This document shows positions 44,193-56,886 of a stretch of DNA of 64,000 bases, in pieces. The notes under the pieces were generated by a model that saw only the letters and a program-made list of their open reading frames with translations, was not told the DNA's origin and searched no databases. Position numbers and translations under genes: made by a program. The DNA is from Peribolospora baueri (taxonomy: Eukaryota > Basidiomycota > Peribolosporomycetes > Peribolosporales > Peribolosporaceae): positions 124,001-188,000 of the forward strand of contig JAMDHS010000013.1 in NCBI GenBank assembly GCA_029717555.1. Direction: 5' to 3'. Every line of letters begins with the position of its first letter. Position 1 is the first letter of the stretch.

Positions 44193-46039
44193 TTACTGCG
44201 TCCCACGGTTCTGACCCTCATCCCCCGCTGTGGCTATGGCCTTAATCATAGCCGCGCCCACCTTGTTGCCTTCCTCAAACTGACCCTGGAAGAATTCTGC
44301 GGTCTGCTGGAACTTGCGGCGGTAACTGTCAAAGTGTCCAAACTCGACCGCCTGAGCCCATCCACGGGCAGCGACGACGAATTCGGTGTCGTCGGAACGG
44401 AATGACTCGTCATGGACGGCCGCCTTCAAGGATGCCTCTAGCCGGGCTGGCGAGCGGAACAAATACTCGGATACGCCGATCCAGAGGCGGAAGAGGGGCG
44501 TACCGGCGATGGAGAGATGTGCATATGGATCGATGCCCAACTGCGCCCAACTGTCGACAATGGAAAGAAGGGAGAGATGCGAGTTCGGAGGTTCGGCTTG
44601 GTTGGAAATGGCTGGATTTGATTTGGCGTTGCCCCCCCACTCATCGCTGCCCGAGCCGGGTAAGGCCCGGTGCGGATTGCCAGACGGAGAAGAAAATAGG
44701 GAGCCTAGCGAAAACCTGTCGAGGACTTTATCGCTGAGCAAGATGGGCTTCCGGCCTTGACTCTCCCCTCGCTCGCCTTCCTTCCATCCGAACACCTTCT
44801 CTCGCGCTTTCCACATCCTCTCCTTCAACTCCGCTTCCTTCTTGTTCACCATGAGCTTATACAGCTCCGTCACGCTCTTGGCATACTGGTCGATCTGTTC
44901 TCTCGCTGAAGGATTCAGGAGAGCAAGGCCGGCGTATACGTGCCACTTGTTGGAGTAAATGCGCAGAGTCAGGTTCACCTTGACCGTCTCAATACCTCGG
45001 GGATAGCGTCCGCTGGCCCAGGGATAGGCAGACTCGGATCGCCAGGCTGTACCCATGCTAAAGGAAGCGTAGAACTGGATTTGCAAAAAACTCCGAGAGG
45101 CATGGCTGGACGCGCTCTAGGACCGACTGCGATGCTCACCTCAAGAAGGCGGCGTGGGTGACAGCTTGCGTGTTTGCTGTCACCCCATCGTGCTCCTCGT
45201 ACGACAAATAGACATAGCGAGACCGGAGGCAAGCAAGAATGCGCTCGACCAATCGAAGCTTGTGTTCGGGAGCTCGATGCCGGATGAGAATCTGAGGGGA
45301 TATGGACAATCTCGGGGAGTTAATCGAAACTGTCGGGAAAATGACCCAAGGTGATAGATACCCCGCTCACCAGTGGCTGTCCTTCTGGGCTGACGGTGGG
45401 GCCGTGCAAAGAGTGACAAGAGATGATGTGGACGTCGTCTGGAAGATACTTCTCAAACGCCGCGCGTTCTGGTGCCTTCACAGAAGTCTGGCCCGAGACG
45501 ATCGCGTCGACCTTTGTGGCTGCAGATCGTCGCATTGAGATGTCTTATTAGCAGCCTGGTGGAAGGTGAGGAAAAAGGAGAGCTATGCCGCTTACACGAC
45601 CCATATTCCGCCACCACTCGGTCGACGTACTCCGTTTCGACCGAATATACGATAAAGTCGCTGGTTCGTGACACAAGGTGACCATCTCGCAGGACGTTCA
45701 ACCCGGTGCCTGATGGGAACGGAGCGAGGTTAAGGGACACGCACATGAACGAGCAAGGAGGCGTTTGGACGGCGCCCACCTTCTAGCTCTACTCGGAGGC
45801 GTTCATAGTTCTCTGGCCGATCGCATACGTTGATCCTAAGTAGGAAGGAGGATGGAAGATTGCGACCTCCCCGTGAGCGTCGAACTTGAGCGTAACTCCT
45901 TTCTCCTAGACCGGTCACCAGGGTGGCCCACGCACCTCTTCCATCCTCCCTGGGTCAGATGTCGCGCATACATCCGGCCCATATCTCCCATGCCTATCAG
46001 CCCAATCTGCACATTTTCCTTCTCGTCCACGTCGGCCAT
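44193..46039 (-). CDS. TYR1: Prephenate dehydrogenase (NADP+), tyrosine biosynthesis
   Basis: It converts prephenate to 4-hydroxyphenylpyruvate, the committed step to tyrosine, in the cytosol. Six exons. The N-terminus MADVDEKENVQIGLIGMGDM holds the NADP fold signature GMGDMGRMYA. Then come RINVCDRPENYERLRVELEG, SDFIVYSVETEYVD, VSGQTSVKAPE, the active-site stretch HIISCHSLHGPTVSPEGQPL, SYEEHDGVTANTQAVTHAAF and MGTAWRSESAYPWASGRYPR. A long helical C-terminal half follows with QIDQYAKSVTELYKLMVNKK, and it ends at 44193. A low-complexity Ser/Pro/Gly segment (about 44640-44710) interrupts the helical part. Its start codon is 273 bp from the divergent THI20 start. Confidence 0.95.
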
Positions 46040-46312
46040 GGTGGATAGTCACACGACAGAGGGTTGCGATAACGGACGAAGCCATCCACTCGTCCGCCCT
46101 GCCCCGTCTTCACTCGCCTCCGCGTCGTCCGTGCGTCCTCCAGCCGCAGCATATAACCCTACTATGATCGCAGCGCACGTGGCAACCGGCTACATTTCAT
46201 CTGGACCCGCGACCCGATCGCTTCTGATCCTGCTCGGATCGTCTCTGTGCGACTGGCGTCGCCGGCGAAGCGCTCTCTGCATCCAAGGACACCGGTGAAG
46301 AAATCTCTGTCC
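46040..46312. promoter_or_regulatory. Divergent promoter TYR1 / THI20
   Basis: A 273-bp spacer between two start codons. It contains ataaccctac at about 46152, a partial telomere-like match. I looked for the CUGAGA and ACCUGAUCUGGAUAAUACCA-type elements of a TPP riboswitch and did not find them. Confidence 0.45.
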
Positions 46313-48821
46313 ATGAGTCCACCGGCTTCGCACGACAAGCGTCAGGTGCAGCTGCCGAGGGTGTTAAGCATTGCTGGGTCGGACAGCGGGGGTGGGGCCG
46401 GAATTCAGGTGAGAGTGCCAGAGTCAGACAGACAGAGAGACAGACACAAAAAGCGCTGCAATCGCTTTGCAAGGCCCCGCCTGGCGTGAGCGTACCGCGG
46501 ACCCTACGTCCTCACCGCCCTTTCCTCCAATCTCACACTTCGCGGCTCCCACAGGCAGACATCAAAACCCTCACCTCCCTGTCTTGCTATGCTCTCACCG
46601 CGCTCACCGCGCTCACCTCCCAGACCACCGTGGGCGTCCACGGCATACACTCTCTGCCCCCTTCCTTCGTCTTCGACCAGATCGTCCGCGTGGTCGAGGA
46701 CATCGGCATCGATGCCGTGAAAGTGGGCATGCTCGAGTCACCCGGCGTGGCCAAGGTGGTCGGGCGGGCCTGGAGACAAGTATGGGAGTGCGAGACGCGT
46801 CTCAAGATGGCAGCGACGGCGGACGATCAGCGAGCGAACGGTATAGCGCAGAAGCGCCCTGCTTTGCCGCCCATCGTTCTCGACCCAGTTATGGTCAGCA
46901 CAAGCGGTCACGTCCTGCTTGCTTCGGACGCAATCGACGCAATCATGGACGACCTGCTCCCTCTCTGTGCCGTCTTGACCCCCAATCTTCACGAAGCCGG
47001 CCTCTTACTGTCCCGGACGCGGTGCCGACAAGAGCACAGGAGTGAGGATGGGGACGAGGCAAAGGATCAGACGGAGCAGTTGGACAGCATTCCCAAGCTG
47101 ATCGAGGCGGCCAGGAAGCTCGCCAACCTGGGCCCTCAAGCTGTCCTGCTCAAAGGAGGGCATGGAAGTTTCACTAAGGAAGAGTGGGAGACGTGGGCGA
47201 TGAAGCACGGCAGGGATGCCACAACGTCTGGACCCTCTGTCTCTTCGGTCGACGGACTAGACCTCGTTATCCACGACAGCCCCTCCTCTGCTTCTCTTGC
47301 CTCCATACTTTCACCTGCACCATCACCTATCCTCTCTACTCTCTTCAATGCGCCAGCGCGGACGGACGATGCGAACGTCGTTGTGGATGTCTTGTACGAG
47401 CGGTCGCTTCCTGGCAAACAGTTACCACGGTGCATGATCATGGCCCGTCCAAAGATCGAGAGCGAGAGCACTCACGGAACTGGTTGCACGCTCAGCGCTG
47501 CTTTGGCCGGTGGTCTGGCCAAAGGGATGAGCAGTGAGTCGATTCGAATTATCTTTTCGTAAGCCTTCCTATTCGTCTTGATTTCCGCATCTGACCACCG
47601 CCGACTTCGTCCAACACCAAAGTCCAAGAGGCGACCGTTCTGGCTATCGAGTTCACCCAGCGCGGCATCGCCGCTGGTCTGCCAATCGGACAAGGACACG
47701 GGCCTTTAAACCACATGCATTCTATTATAGAAAGGCCGATACCTCAGTGCGTTTCTCGAGGAGCGTTGTCATCACTTGCTTCACTCATTCCATCACTCAC
47801 CTCCATTCCATGTTTCGCTTCGTGCTCCAGACCGACTCGCGCCAACCCCTACCCCTTTGTAACACACCTCATCCGCTCCTGTCAGCCACTTTGGCGGCGG
47901 TACGTGCAGCACTCTTTCGTCCTCCGGCTCGGACAGGGGACGCTGCCGGAGCATGCGTTCGTGCAATTCCTAAGGCAGGACTATAGGTTCCTGTTGCATT
48001 ACGCTCGGATCCATGGGTATGTCTCCGTATGAGTCTCGGTGCCGCAGAGGCCGTTTCGTCTTCTGTTTCTGAATCCACCCTTTCTTGCAACGGATGGAAA
48101 GCCTGGCCGCGTACAAGTCTTCCAACTGGGCAGATGTTCAGGCGTTTGGCAAAATCGCTCAAAACATCGCTGAGGAGAGCGAGATGCACGAGCGAGTGAG
48201 TCGAACGCACATCTCATCACTCTACTCTAAAGCGCTAATATACAGTACATGAAGCCAGTTGAGGGAGCAAGCTCCTGACACCAGGTGCGCCTGCTTTCTC
48301 TCGTCGGACAGTTCTGCGCCAGATGGGGTATCTCAAAGGAGGAGCTCGTCTCGACAGAGGAGACGGCGCGCACTATTGCCTACACGCGCTTCGTCTCTGA
48401 CGTGGGGCACCAAGGGTCGCTCCTCGATCTGATCGTTGCGACGAGCCCATGTCTACTCGGCTATGGGGAGGCGAGCCTATGGATTCAGCGGTGCGCTGAG
48501 AAGGGCGAAGAAGGCGTGAGGAGAAAGGAGAATAGGTATTGGGAGTGGGTCGAGGATTATACGTCTGACTGGTTCCAGGGCGCAGTGAAGGAAGGGATCG
48601 GTGAGTGGTTGGAGAATCGTTGGGGGATAAGTTGGACCCGTCACGCTCATTCAACCCTCTCAACCTTTTCCATGGTGCGACCCCTCACAGAGTCTATAGA
48701 ACGCCGCGTAGCCCTCGACCCACCCTCACCCTTGCGAGTTCGGGAGCTGGAAAATATTTTCCAGCAAGCCGTAAAGCTCGAAATTGGGTTTTGGGATGAG
48801 CCCCTCGAGACGATCGCATAG
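46313..48821 (+). CDS. THI20: Bifunctional HMP/HMP-P kinase with TenA-type thiaminase II domain
   Basis: It phosphorylates 4-amino-5-hydroxymethyl-2-methylpyrimidine twice for thiamine synthesis; its TenA domain salvages pyrimidine from degraded thiamine. Seven exons starting at ATG 46313. The kinase domain has RVLSIAGSDSGGGAGIQADI, KTLTSLSCYALTALTALTSQ, DAVKVGMLESP, PIVLDPVMVSTSGH, LTPNLHEAGLLL and the ribokinase signature STHGTGCTLSAALAGGLAKG. The insert at about 47220-47420 is Ser/Pro-rich. The TenA domain starts at about 47840: YPFVTHLIRSCQPLWRRYVQ, FLRQDYRFLLHYARIHGLAA, WGISKEEL, the active-site Cys in ATSPCLLGYGEASLW, and a terminal Glu in FQQAVKLEIGFWDEPLE. Both active sites look intact. 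Confidence 0.96.
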
Positions 48822-49583
48822 CGTGGCGGAGAGGGATCTGGTAATCGGAACAAGACGGGAAGACTGATTATTCGCAATCAAACATAGAGTATCACGCTTC
48901 GTCATCTCCATCCTCGCTATCTTCTGTCGTCACGAGAAAGACCGTCGTGGTCCAACGCTAAGGAAGTCTTGTGCTCATCGAGAGGGGTCGCCCCCCCGCG
49001 GCATCGGACAGGGGCTCAGAGATCGCTCGACTGGTCTGGTTCACAGAAATAGCGTAAAACTCACTCTCATCGGGAAAGTTCGGAAGGACTCGTGTGTCAG
49101 GCGCGGAGGGGAATAAATGATGGGAGAGTGGAAGAGTGTAGGAGCGCAGAGGTGGGAGGGGCCGAGAGTGTGATGCAAAACGGAACGGCTCGGTGAAGCT
49201 AAAGACGGCGTCATCGCTGTAGTCGGCAAATCTGGCTCAGAGTCGGCCCAGCGAGAACAGAGGCAAAGGGGCGGCGAAATAGCATCGCCAGGCATCAAGC
49301 AAGTGTCGTCGAGCCGTCGAGGAAATCAATTCCATCCCGGCAGAAGGTAAGGCAAGAAAATACACAAGAGCTCCCTATAGCTGTTTCACGCGTCTGAACG
49401 AACGCTGAACCAACAGTTCGGTCGCTGGAAATGTTCCAGGTCATCGGCGCCACTAGGCTTCCGACTTCATTCGTCCAATGCTGCTGTGGAACTGAACAAG
49501 GGCGTGGATATGAAGCCTATTGATGTGCGTTATGGACGCCGCCTCTAGTGCCCTCTTGTACCCGGCTCATTCCAGGGCCCTAC
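48822..49583. other. Convergent intergenic 0.76 kb, no supported gene
   Basis: Between the stop codons of THI20 and the medium-chain acyl-CoA dehydrogenase gene. A minus-strand frame near 49041-49298 is Ser/Pro/Leu-rich without motifs. No RNA gene recognised. Confidence 0.4.
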
Positions 49584-52415
49584 CTAAGACGCATACGCCT
49601 GCTCAATGAAGCGCGAGATGATCAGGCGCTGTTGTGAATCCGGACGGAGCGTTGCAAGGAAACGCCGAGGAGACAAGGCAATTTTTAGAAGCTATTAAAG
49701 AACAAACCTCCGGTCGCGAGTCACTTTCGTTCTCACCTGAATCTGGCTCGTACCCTCGTAAAGCTCGAAAATTTTGCTGAAGAGCCATAATGGATGACGA
49801 CTGAGTCAGAAATGGCCGCACGGGCACCATATCCCAGACGATCACATATGCGAGGCTCGCTTACCTGTCACGGAACAGCTTCTCGACCGGAGCTTCGGTG
49901 TTGAATCCCATGCTGAGAGCGTGGGCCAAAGGAAATGGAGCAGTTAGGTGCCGGAGAGAGAGAATATACGTCCAGGGAGCCGCGGAAAGTTACAGCTCTC
50001 GAAACCCCTCAGCTCAGCTCACCCGCCGAAGACCTGAACAGCGGTGTCCGCGTTACTGACAGCCGCCTTGGACGCCATGCACTTCGCAATGGAGGCGTAG
50101 TAAGCTGTTCCATGCCCAAAGGATGAGGTCGGGGAAAAAGAAACGGTAGTATTTTGAAGAAAACGTTGTGATCAGCTCTCGTCGCTTATTCTTGGGTGCA
50201 TTCCACACTTTCGGGGAGCGATTAGAAGAAGCCTCACTGTTGCGCTCTCCCGCGTCCTTCAGCCACGAGGCTTTCTGAACCATGTTACGTGAAGACTCGA
50301 CCGCCCTGAAACGAATGGCGCCGCGCGCCCGAGAGGACAGACGAATTGGTTAGCCAATCAGCACCTTAATCGGCCCCAAGAGAAGAACGAGCTCGAGAAC
50401 CTACATGGCCATATCAGCCAGCATGAAAGCCACGGCCTGGTGCTGGATGATAGGCTTGCCCATCGTCTGACCAGACAATCGCCAAGTGGAGGACATGGTC
50501 AGCATTTACAGACCTTCGCATCGGCCGATTTAGGCCGCTTTACTTCGTCGAGCTTCATTTCCTCACCTTCCGCTCCAGTGCGTACTTGGCCGCCTCGTCC
50601 AAAGCCCTCTGCGCCAGACCCACAGCGCCAGACGCGACCAAAGGCCGGGTGATATCGAACGCCTCTGTTGGAGACAGAGGGGTTCAGATGTGCTAGGTCA
50701 GGTTTGCCATCGCGAGACGAAGAAGGCCAGATGCGCCTAATGAACAGGGAATCCTCACTCATGGCGATCTTGAATCCGTCTCCTGCAGAGCCCAGTACGT
50801 TCGACTCAGGAACCTCGACGTTCTCGAACGTGATCATGCGCGTGTCGGAGCACCGCTGGCCCATGTTAATCTCCTTCTTCCCTACGATGATACCAGGCGT
50901 GTTGGCGTCAACCACGAAACCAGTCATGCTCTTGTGGGGCTTGGCTGACGGGTCGGACTTGGCCAAGACGAAGTACCAGTTAGCCTTGCCGCCGTTCGTG
51001 ATCCTGTGAGTGGAAGAATTGGTATGGGTCCGTTTAAGCCATCCGCATGAACGACCCATAACATTTCGCATTGGACCAAAAGGACGGTTGCTACGTACCA
51101 CATCTTCGTGCCGTTGATGACCCACTTGTCGCCCTTCTTCTCCGCTTTCGTAGAGATGTTGGCGACGTCGGAGCCAGCACCAGGCTCGGTCTGGTGATAT
51201 ACGACGAGACGCATTGACGTTAAGGCGGTCGAAGGTGAGCGTGCTGGTCTGGACGCCGAATAACGAGCGTGTTGCAGGCTAAACAGGTAGCTCACCACAC
51301 AGTATGCGGCCATCAGAGGTTCTTCAGTCATCCTCCCAAGATACTTCTGTTTCAGCTCGTGCGACGCGGCCACGATGAGCGGAGCCTCAGCGAGACCGTT
51401 CGCTTCAATGGCAGTCTGAATGCCTGGTTGAAATGAGCGGATACAATGTCAGTCAGACCTCGATAGTTCGACGCGCAGTCCAAGCTGGGCTCAAGTTCTT
51501 ACCCGTGCAACCATAAGCGAGCTCTACAAAGAAGAGCGCAGAAAAGAAACGAAGACATGAACGGGATGATTAATGCAACCGTCTCAAGCCAAGAAGGACG
51601 CTTTCCATTCCCATAAATCGCTTACCTTCGGAAATCATCGACGCTTCCAGAAGACCCAGTCCGGGGCCTCCATACTATGTAAGCAGATCACCATGCATGG
51701 TAAGTAATACTGATTTCGTTGAGTCGGACGCCTTTCCGACCGCCTGTACAGCAGACAAGGACGGGTTGCTCACCTCCTCGGGAATGTGCGAGTTGACGAG
51801 ACCAGCTTCGTGTGCCTTCTTGATCACTTCCCAAGGGTACTCCATTGTCCTGTGAACGCGAGAGCAGACCCAATCGGCAAGAGAGCGCAAGAAACCCGGT
51901 TTAGCTTTCTAAACGTAACAAACGAAACCACGACAAAAGGCTTCGGAGGAGCGACAACATTAGCAACACGGAAGGGGTTGCTTACCTATCATGCTCAGCA
52001 GCGACAGGGATGATGTGATCTCTGGTGAACCTGCATGCCAAGTCTTCATTTGTTTGCAACGTCGACAGCATACAGAGGCAAGAAGCGGAAGAAGACGAGG
52101 AAAGGAGGGCCGCACCCGGGTCAGTCGTCCCCATGCACGAACAAGCAGCGCACAGACGTACAAAAGGCAGCCTCATCAACCTCATAGCCGCAAACAACAG
52201 AGGTTCAACTCTTCTTTCCCTCTTATGGTACCACGGCACTTACCTCGATAAGCCTCCTGGTCCTCGCTAGCCTTGAAAGAAATGCCGCTCTCAGCGCTCG
52301 CCTCGGTCGCGAAGCCGCGTCGAAGAGGGCCCACCGCAGCCGAAGAGGAGCATGCGGCGGAGGCGGCAGACCTGGGGACGGCCGAGCGGATGCCAAATCG
52401 GAGAGGTGCAAGCAT
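49584..52415 (-). CDS. Medium-chain-type acyl-CoA dehydrogenase, mitochondrial
   Basis: A FAD enzyme for the first step of mitochondrial beta-oxidation. The N-terminus [20 protein letters not shown] is a clear presequence, ending near RRGFATEAS. Exons then give [141 protein letters not shown] and the catalytic-Glu motif [20 protein letters not shown]. This order and wording match the MCAD branch. More than ten introns, many 60-100 nt. The stop is the TAG at 49584-49586. It is head to head with a second acyl-CoA dehydrogenase gene at 52722. Confidence 0.93.
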
Positions 52416-52721
52416 TCTCGGAGTGTGCACAGCGCTGTGAGGGAACGAGGGCGCGAAAGGTGACAGGAAGATGCGATGGAGGGCTGGAAGAGCTCGGGCA
52501 GGACGCTGTTGACCGGGAACATCCAAAGCGGACCGACCCCCGCACCGGTCCAATAGCCGGTTACCGCAGCCGCAAGTTAACATGTGATCCGTTAGCCGGG
52601 TGCGGCCAACTCCGGGAACCGACGCGGAGAAGTTAAGTTCACCGGCCGACGACCAACACCATCTCATTTCGCCCTTCGGTACCCCTTTCTCAGTCCACGT
52701 CTTCTCTGCCTCGTCTCAGTC
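52416..52721. promoter_or_regulatory. Shared promoter of two acyl-CoA dehydrogenase genes
   Basis: A 306-bp spacer between outward start codons. It contains a CCAAT box (52551-52555) and an inverted repeat CTCCG-N10-CGGAG (52610-52614 and 52625-52629), shaped like a zinc-cluster (Zn2Cys6) binding site. Two aagttaa words flank this repeat. Common control of both genes, for example by fatty acid or carbon source, is inferred. Confidence 0.5.
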
Positions 52722-54719
52722 ATGGCAAACTTTACCACTGTTTTCCGGCGCCTTCCCACGTCTCTGCGCTCCGCCGCACCCTCCCTGGTCGCCCCGTCGA
52801 GCACGCTACCTCGGATTCGCCGCGACTTCTCCTCCTCGTCGGCCGCGCGATATGCCGAAGCACAGACGGGCGAGTTCGTCTCTCCCTCCGGTGTGAACTC
52901 CCTCTCGGCGTTCACCGACGAGGAGCAGATGTTCCGCGAATCGGTCCGCCGCTTCGCCCAGGACGTGGTCGGTCCCAAGGTGGAGGCCATGGACGAGGCC
53001 GAAAAGATGGACGCGGATATCATCAAGGGTTGCTTCGAGCAGGGTCTCATGGCCATCGAGACCAGCGCAGACCTGGGCGGCGCGGAATCGAGCTTTACTT
53101 CTGCTATCATTGCCATCGAGGGTGAGCGAGCGTTTTTACATAAAGTTTTAGCAGTGTGCAACGCGTACGAGCACGTTCGGAACAGATGGAGGCTCACCTC
53201 GCCCCTTCCTCGCTTTGGTTGCGCAGAGCTGGCAAAGGTTGACCCGTCTGTCTCCGTAATGGTTGACGTCCACAAGTGAGCTGTGACGAACGATGCTCTA
53301 CCGGTGAAGGAAATGGAAGGAGCAGAGTCTGATCTCTTGACGCCCTTTCGAACAGCACTCTCGTCAACACTGTTCTTCGCAAGTACGCAAAGCAGTCTCT
53401 CCGGGAGAAGTATCTTCCGCAGCTGGCAGAAAACAGGGTAGATAAAACCCATAATATTGTATGGAGACCAAGTACCAGAACTGAATCTCGCAACGCTCCC
53501 CTCCCCTCTTCCAGCTTGGCTCTTTCTGCTTGTCAGAGCCAGCCTCTGGCTCGGACGCGTTCGCCTTGAAGACGACTGCCAAGTTGAGCGACGACAAGAG
53601 CTACTGGACCCTCTCGGGAAGCAAAATGTGGATTACGAACAGGTACGGGCAAGCTTATTTTTTATTTCTAGTCAGCAGTGTCGTGACTTTGTGCTTTTGC
53701 CTACTGGCCTCGGTCATCGCTCTTTCCACAGCGCGGAAGCCGATTTCTTCATTGTCTTTGCGAATGTCGACCCGAGCAAGGGATACAAGGGTATCACCGC
53801 CTTCGCCGTTGACAAGGACATGGGCGTGGAGGTTGCGAAGAAGGAGAAGAAGCTCGGCATCCGTGCTTCTTCCACCTGCACCCTTAACTTCGACGACGTC
53901 AAGGTACCCGCGGAGAACGTCATCGGAGAGGTCGGCAAGGGATACAAGATTGCTATCGAGATCCTGAACGAGGGTGAGTTGGAAGACCTGTGAGCGCATA
54001 GATAAACAGAAGAGCAGCGGCGGAATTCCTCTTGACCATTTCACGCCGTCATTTTCCCCGGGGTCTGCGTCCGCTTCATCATGCAACTCCTCCAGGCCGC
54101 GTTGGTATCGGCGCGCAGATGATCGGCCTTGCTCAAGGTGCTTTCGATAAATCGGTACCGTACACTTTCCAGCGCAAGCAATTCGGCCAGCCGGTGGGCA
54201 AATTCCAAGGCATGCAGCTTCAATTCGCAGAGGTGGCCACCGAGATCGAAGCGGCGCGTTTGCTGGTGTACAATGCCGCTCGTCTCAAGGAGGAGGGTAG
54301 GTCTTTCACCATGCAGGCTGCGATGGCCAAATGGTACGCTTCTCAGGTCGCGCAGAAGGCCGCCGGATCGGCGATCGAGTGGGCTGGCGGTTTGGGCTTG
54401 TGAGTCGCTCGCCATTTCTTGTCGTCGTTTGTATGCCTCCCAAAGCAGCAGGCGCTGAAAAGTCCCGTTCATCCCGCGTTCTCAGCACTCGGGAAACGGG
54501 TATCGAAAAGTTCTGGCGCGACAGCAAGATTGGAGCCATCTATGAAGGCACGAGCAATATTCAGGTGAGTCGAAATTGCATGGAGGCTCCGGTTACTCTC
54601 CCTACCTCAGGGCTACTCGATTCCTCTCGCGCTCATGAGACTCCCATCGTTTTCCCGAATTGCTCCGCCAGCTCCAAACCATTGCCAAGTTCATCGAAAA
54701 GAGCCACGGACAGGCGTAA
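52722..54719 (+). CDS. Short/branched-chain acyl-CoA dehydrogenase, mitochondrial
   Basis: It oxidises short or 2-methyl-branched acyl-CoAs from fatty-acid, isoleucine or related breakdown. Eight exons (52722-53121, 53227-53275, 53356-53437, 53515-53642, 53732-53973, 54096-54399, 54486-54564, 54672-54719) give 443 residues. The presequence runs [20 protein letters not shown] to [11 protein letters not shown]. Motifs: [153 protein letters not shown] and the catalytic-Glu motif [17 protein letters not shown]. This wording matches the ACADSB/SCAD group. It ends SHGQA, with no peroxisomal tripeptide. Confidence 0.95.
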
Positions 54720-55409
54720 GCCTTTCCGCCGCTTTTTCGCTCCGCTTGCCCGCTCGAAGCCTAGAAGCCTGGCCACATGTATTAACGCTTGGTCGGTCGA
54801 TCGGAATTGATGGAAGAAAGCTCCCAGCAGCAAAGATGAACTCTACTGGTCTATGGGTTAGAGAAGCGAAAGGTCAACCAGATGGTCCTTACCGGAGGTT
54901 GTACGTGCGCGGAACCAACGGGGGCGAGCCGCAGCGGTCCTGCTCTAGCGCGGTGTTCAACTGTGCACAAAGATAGAAGACCGCGCGAGCGCTTCGTCGA
55001 CACCTTCCCTCCTATAGAATCGTCGCGAGACGAACGATGAACGTCTGTGCTCCATGCACGTTCAAACTTGGGGAGGGGGATGCGATGTCCCTTATGGTCA
55101 TGTTGAGCGTATGTCTTCATAAAACCCCCTCTCTGGAACACCCTGCACTCCGCGATCCCTGAACTAGAGAGGCTCTCGCAGCATTGTTTTTCACGCTTTC
55201 GGTCACCTCGTGTCCCACGCATTGCCCGGACGTCAATCTCGCCATCCGCCAATGTCTGCAATTGCAAGAAAAAGGTATGAAGCGTAGGCGCCGCGTGTGT
55301 GACCGTCCACTCGTCCTATCCGCTTTTCTCTTTGATCCCGGCAGCACACTCCCGGTCCGCCAGTCCCGCTTCCTTCGTCCCCTCTCATCCTCTCTGACGA
55401 CTCCCTCGC
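54720..55409. other. Convergent intergenic 0.69 kb, no supported gene
   Basis: Between the stop codons of the short/branched-chain acyl-CoA dehydrogenase and PEX11. Short open frames on both strands lack motifs. Presumed 3' UTRs and terminators. Confidence 0.4.
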
Positions 55410-56585
55410 TTACTTGGACTTCACTCCACCACCGTTCACCGCCTTCCACTGGGTAAGCCCGCCCATGACGGACGTGATGAATCCGGCGATACCGAGCGCT
55501 CCTTCGTCCAAGTTGAGGTAGCCCAAGGTGGTGGCGGGGATGAGGGTGTCGAGAAGGTCTTGAGTCAGTTGGTAGCGGACGGCTGCGCGTTCGCTATGTT
55601 GCAGAAGGAGGGGGGAGGGAAGAAGAGGGATGAGATCCAGGAAGGTTAACAACGCGTGAAATGTACAGCCCAGAAGATGGCCAGCACAACAAGGCTATAG
55701 TCGAAACGCACCTCTGAATAGCCCTGATCTCGACCTTCCTCTCCGCCTCCTTCTCGGCCGTAGGCCTGGCCTTCTTGGCCTTCTTCTCGCGCACCTGCAA
55801 GGCGCGGATCTTGTAGCCTCCAGAGGCGATGCTGAAGAGCAGCCCGAAAAGCCAGAAGCGGGCGGCGTTGTTGGCAATGAAAGTGTAACGAGCCTGGCTG
55901 AAGGTGTAGGCTTTCGAGCCTTGCACCTGAAAAGAAAGAGGGGGTCAAAGACGTGCGACGTGAACACGGGCAAACGTCAGCGAGGTGATCGGGCTAGATG
56001 CTACAGGTAACTATCTCAACGGCCGAGCCAAAGTGGAGAGGTTGCGCGACAACTCACCCACTGCAGGGTATCAAAGACGAGGTAGACGGCGTAGCCGAAC
56101 TGACGACCCAAGGCGGTGTAGGCTAGCACGGGGTCCTGGACGGAAGCGGCCTTAAGAGCAGCTTGGAGGTGCTCCATGAATTTGCCCACGCGCATCACTG
56201 ATGGCCGCACAAGGAGACAGGGACAAAATTTGGCAATGGAGAGAACCAGGACGTGGACCGGTGAGACCTTCCGAGCTCCCCTTTAGGCGCACGATGATCG
56301 TCGTCATCGTTGCCGTCGGTCTCTGACCGCTGAACAGCTGTCCACTGCCGACCGCGTCGACCTCAAAAACCACTCACACTTCCTGCTGAGAGCAAGCTGG
56401 GACTTGAGCGCAGTCCACCTCTCCACGGTTTCCTTCGTAGCGCCCTTGCGGTAAGTGTACCAAGCGAGGAAACGGGCGAGGTACTGGATCGTGCGGTAAG
56501 TCTTGTCGCGGCCCACCGTCGTGCTCCAGAAGCGGAGGGTGGCCGAGATATGCGGGTGGAGGACGACCTGCTGGATGGCGGACAT
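55410..56585 (-). CDS. PEX11: Peroxisomal membrane elongation factor Pex11
   Basis: It drives peroxisome elongation and proliferation, and supports peroxisomal fatty-acid oxidation. Five exons. The start MSAIQQVVLHPHISATLRFW continues with STTVGRDKTYRTIQYLARFL and AWYTYRKGATKETVERWTAL, then RVGKFMEHLQAALKAA, YTALGRQFGYAVYLVFDTLQ, YTFSQARYTFIANNAARFWL, FGLLFSIASGGYKI and, after a Lys/Glu/Ala-rich coiled stretch (KKAKKARPTAEKEAERKVEI), RYQLTQDLLDTLIPATTLGY, LNLDEGALGIAGFITSVMGG and LTQWKAVNGGGVKSK at the stop. This is the whole family architecture with amphipathic N-terminal helices and two membrane segments. An in-frame ATG at 56624 is possible but less like relatives. It is divergent from THI80. 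Confidence 0.94.
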
Positions 56586-56886
56586 GATGGCGAGCGTCGG
56601 TCTCGATTCGATTTCCGATGACACAGGGAGAGGGGCGAGAGGTGTGGAGAATGGAAGGGTACGGGGAAAATGAGGTGGTCGTCGTCGTCGTCAGTCTGGG
56701 GCAGGCTGCGCGTGATCCGGGGCAGGTTCGAGAGCCGGGCCCGGCAATCGGTTGCCGTATCCGCCCCTCAGCGGCAATACGCGCTTGGAAGCGGCGGTCG
56801 CCAAGGCGGTAGTCGTCACGTGCGGTGCACTGAAACGACGTGCACGGCCGACGTTCACTTCGAGCTTTCTGTGCTGGACGTTCGCC
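56586..56886. promoter_or_regulatory. Divergent promoter PEX11 / THI80
   Basis: A 301-bp spacer between outward start codons. A short tcgtcgtcgtcg run lies near 56680. No named motif. Confidence 0.45.

Noticed and set aside
46040-46312. TPP riboswitch upstream of THI20
   Set aside because: The conserved CUGAGA and the pyrophosphate-binding loop sequence are absent from the leader and from the first intron.
56700-56760. tRNA-like B box (ggttcgagagc) in the PEX11/THI80 promoter
   Set aside because: The B-box consensus is not met, and no acceptor stem or A box lies at the right distance.
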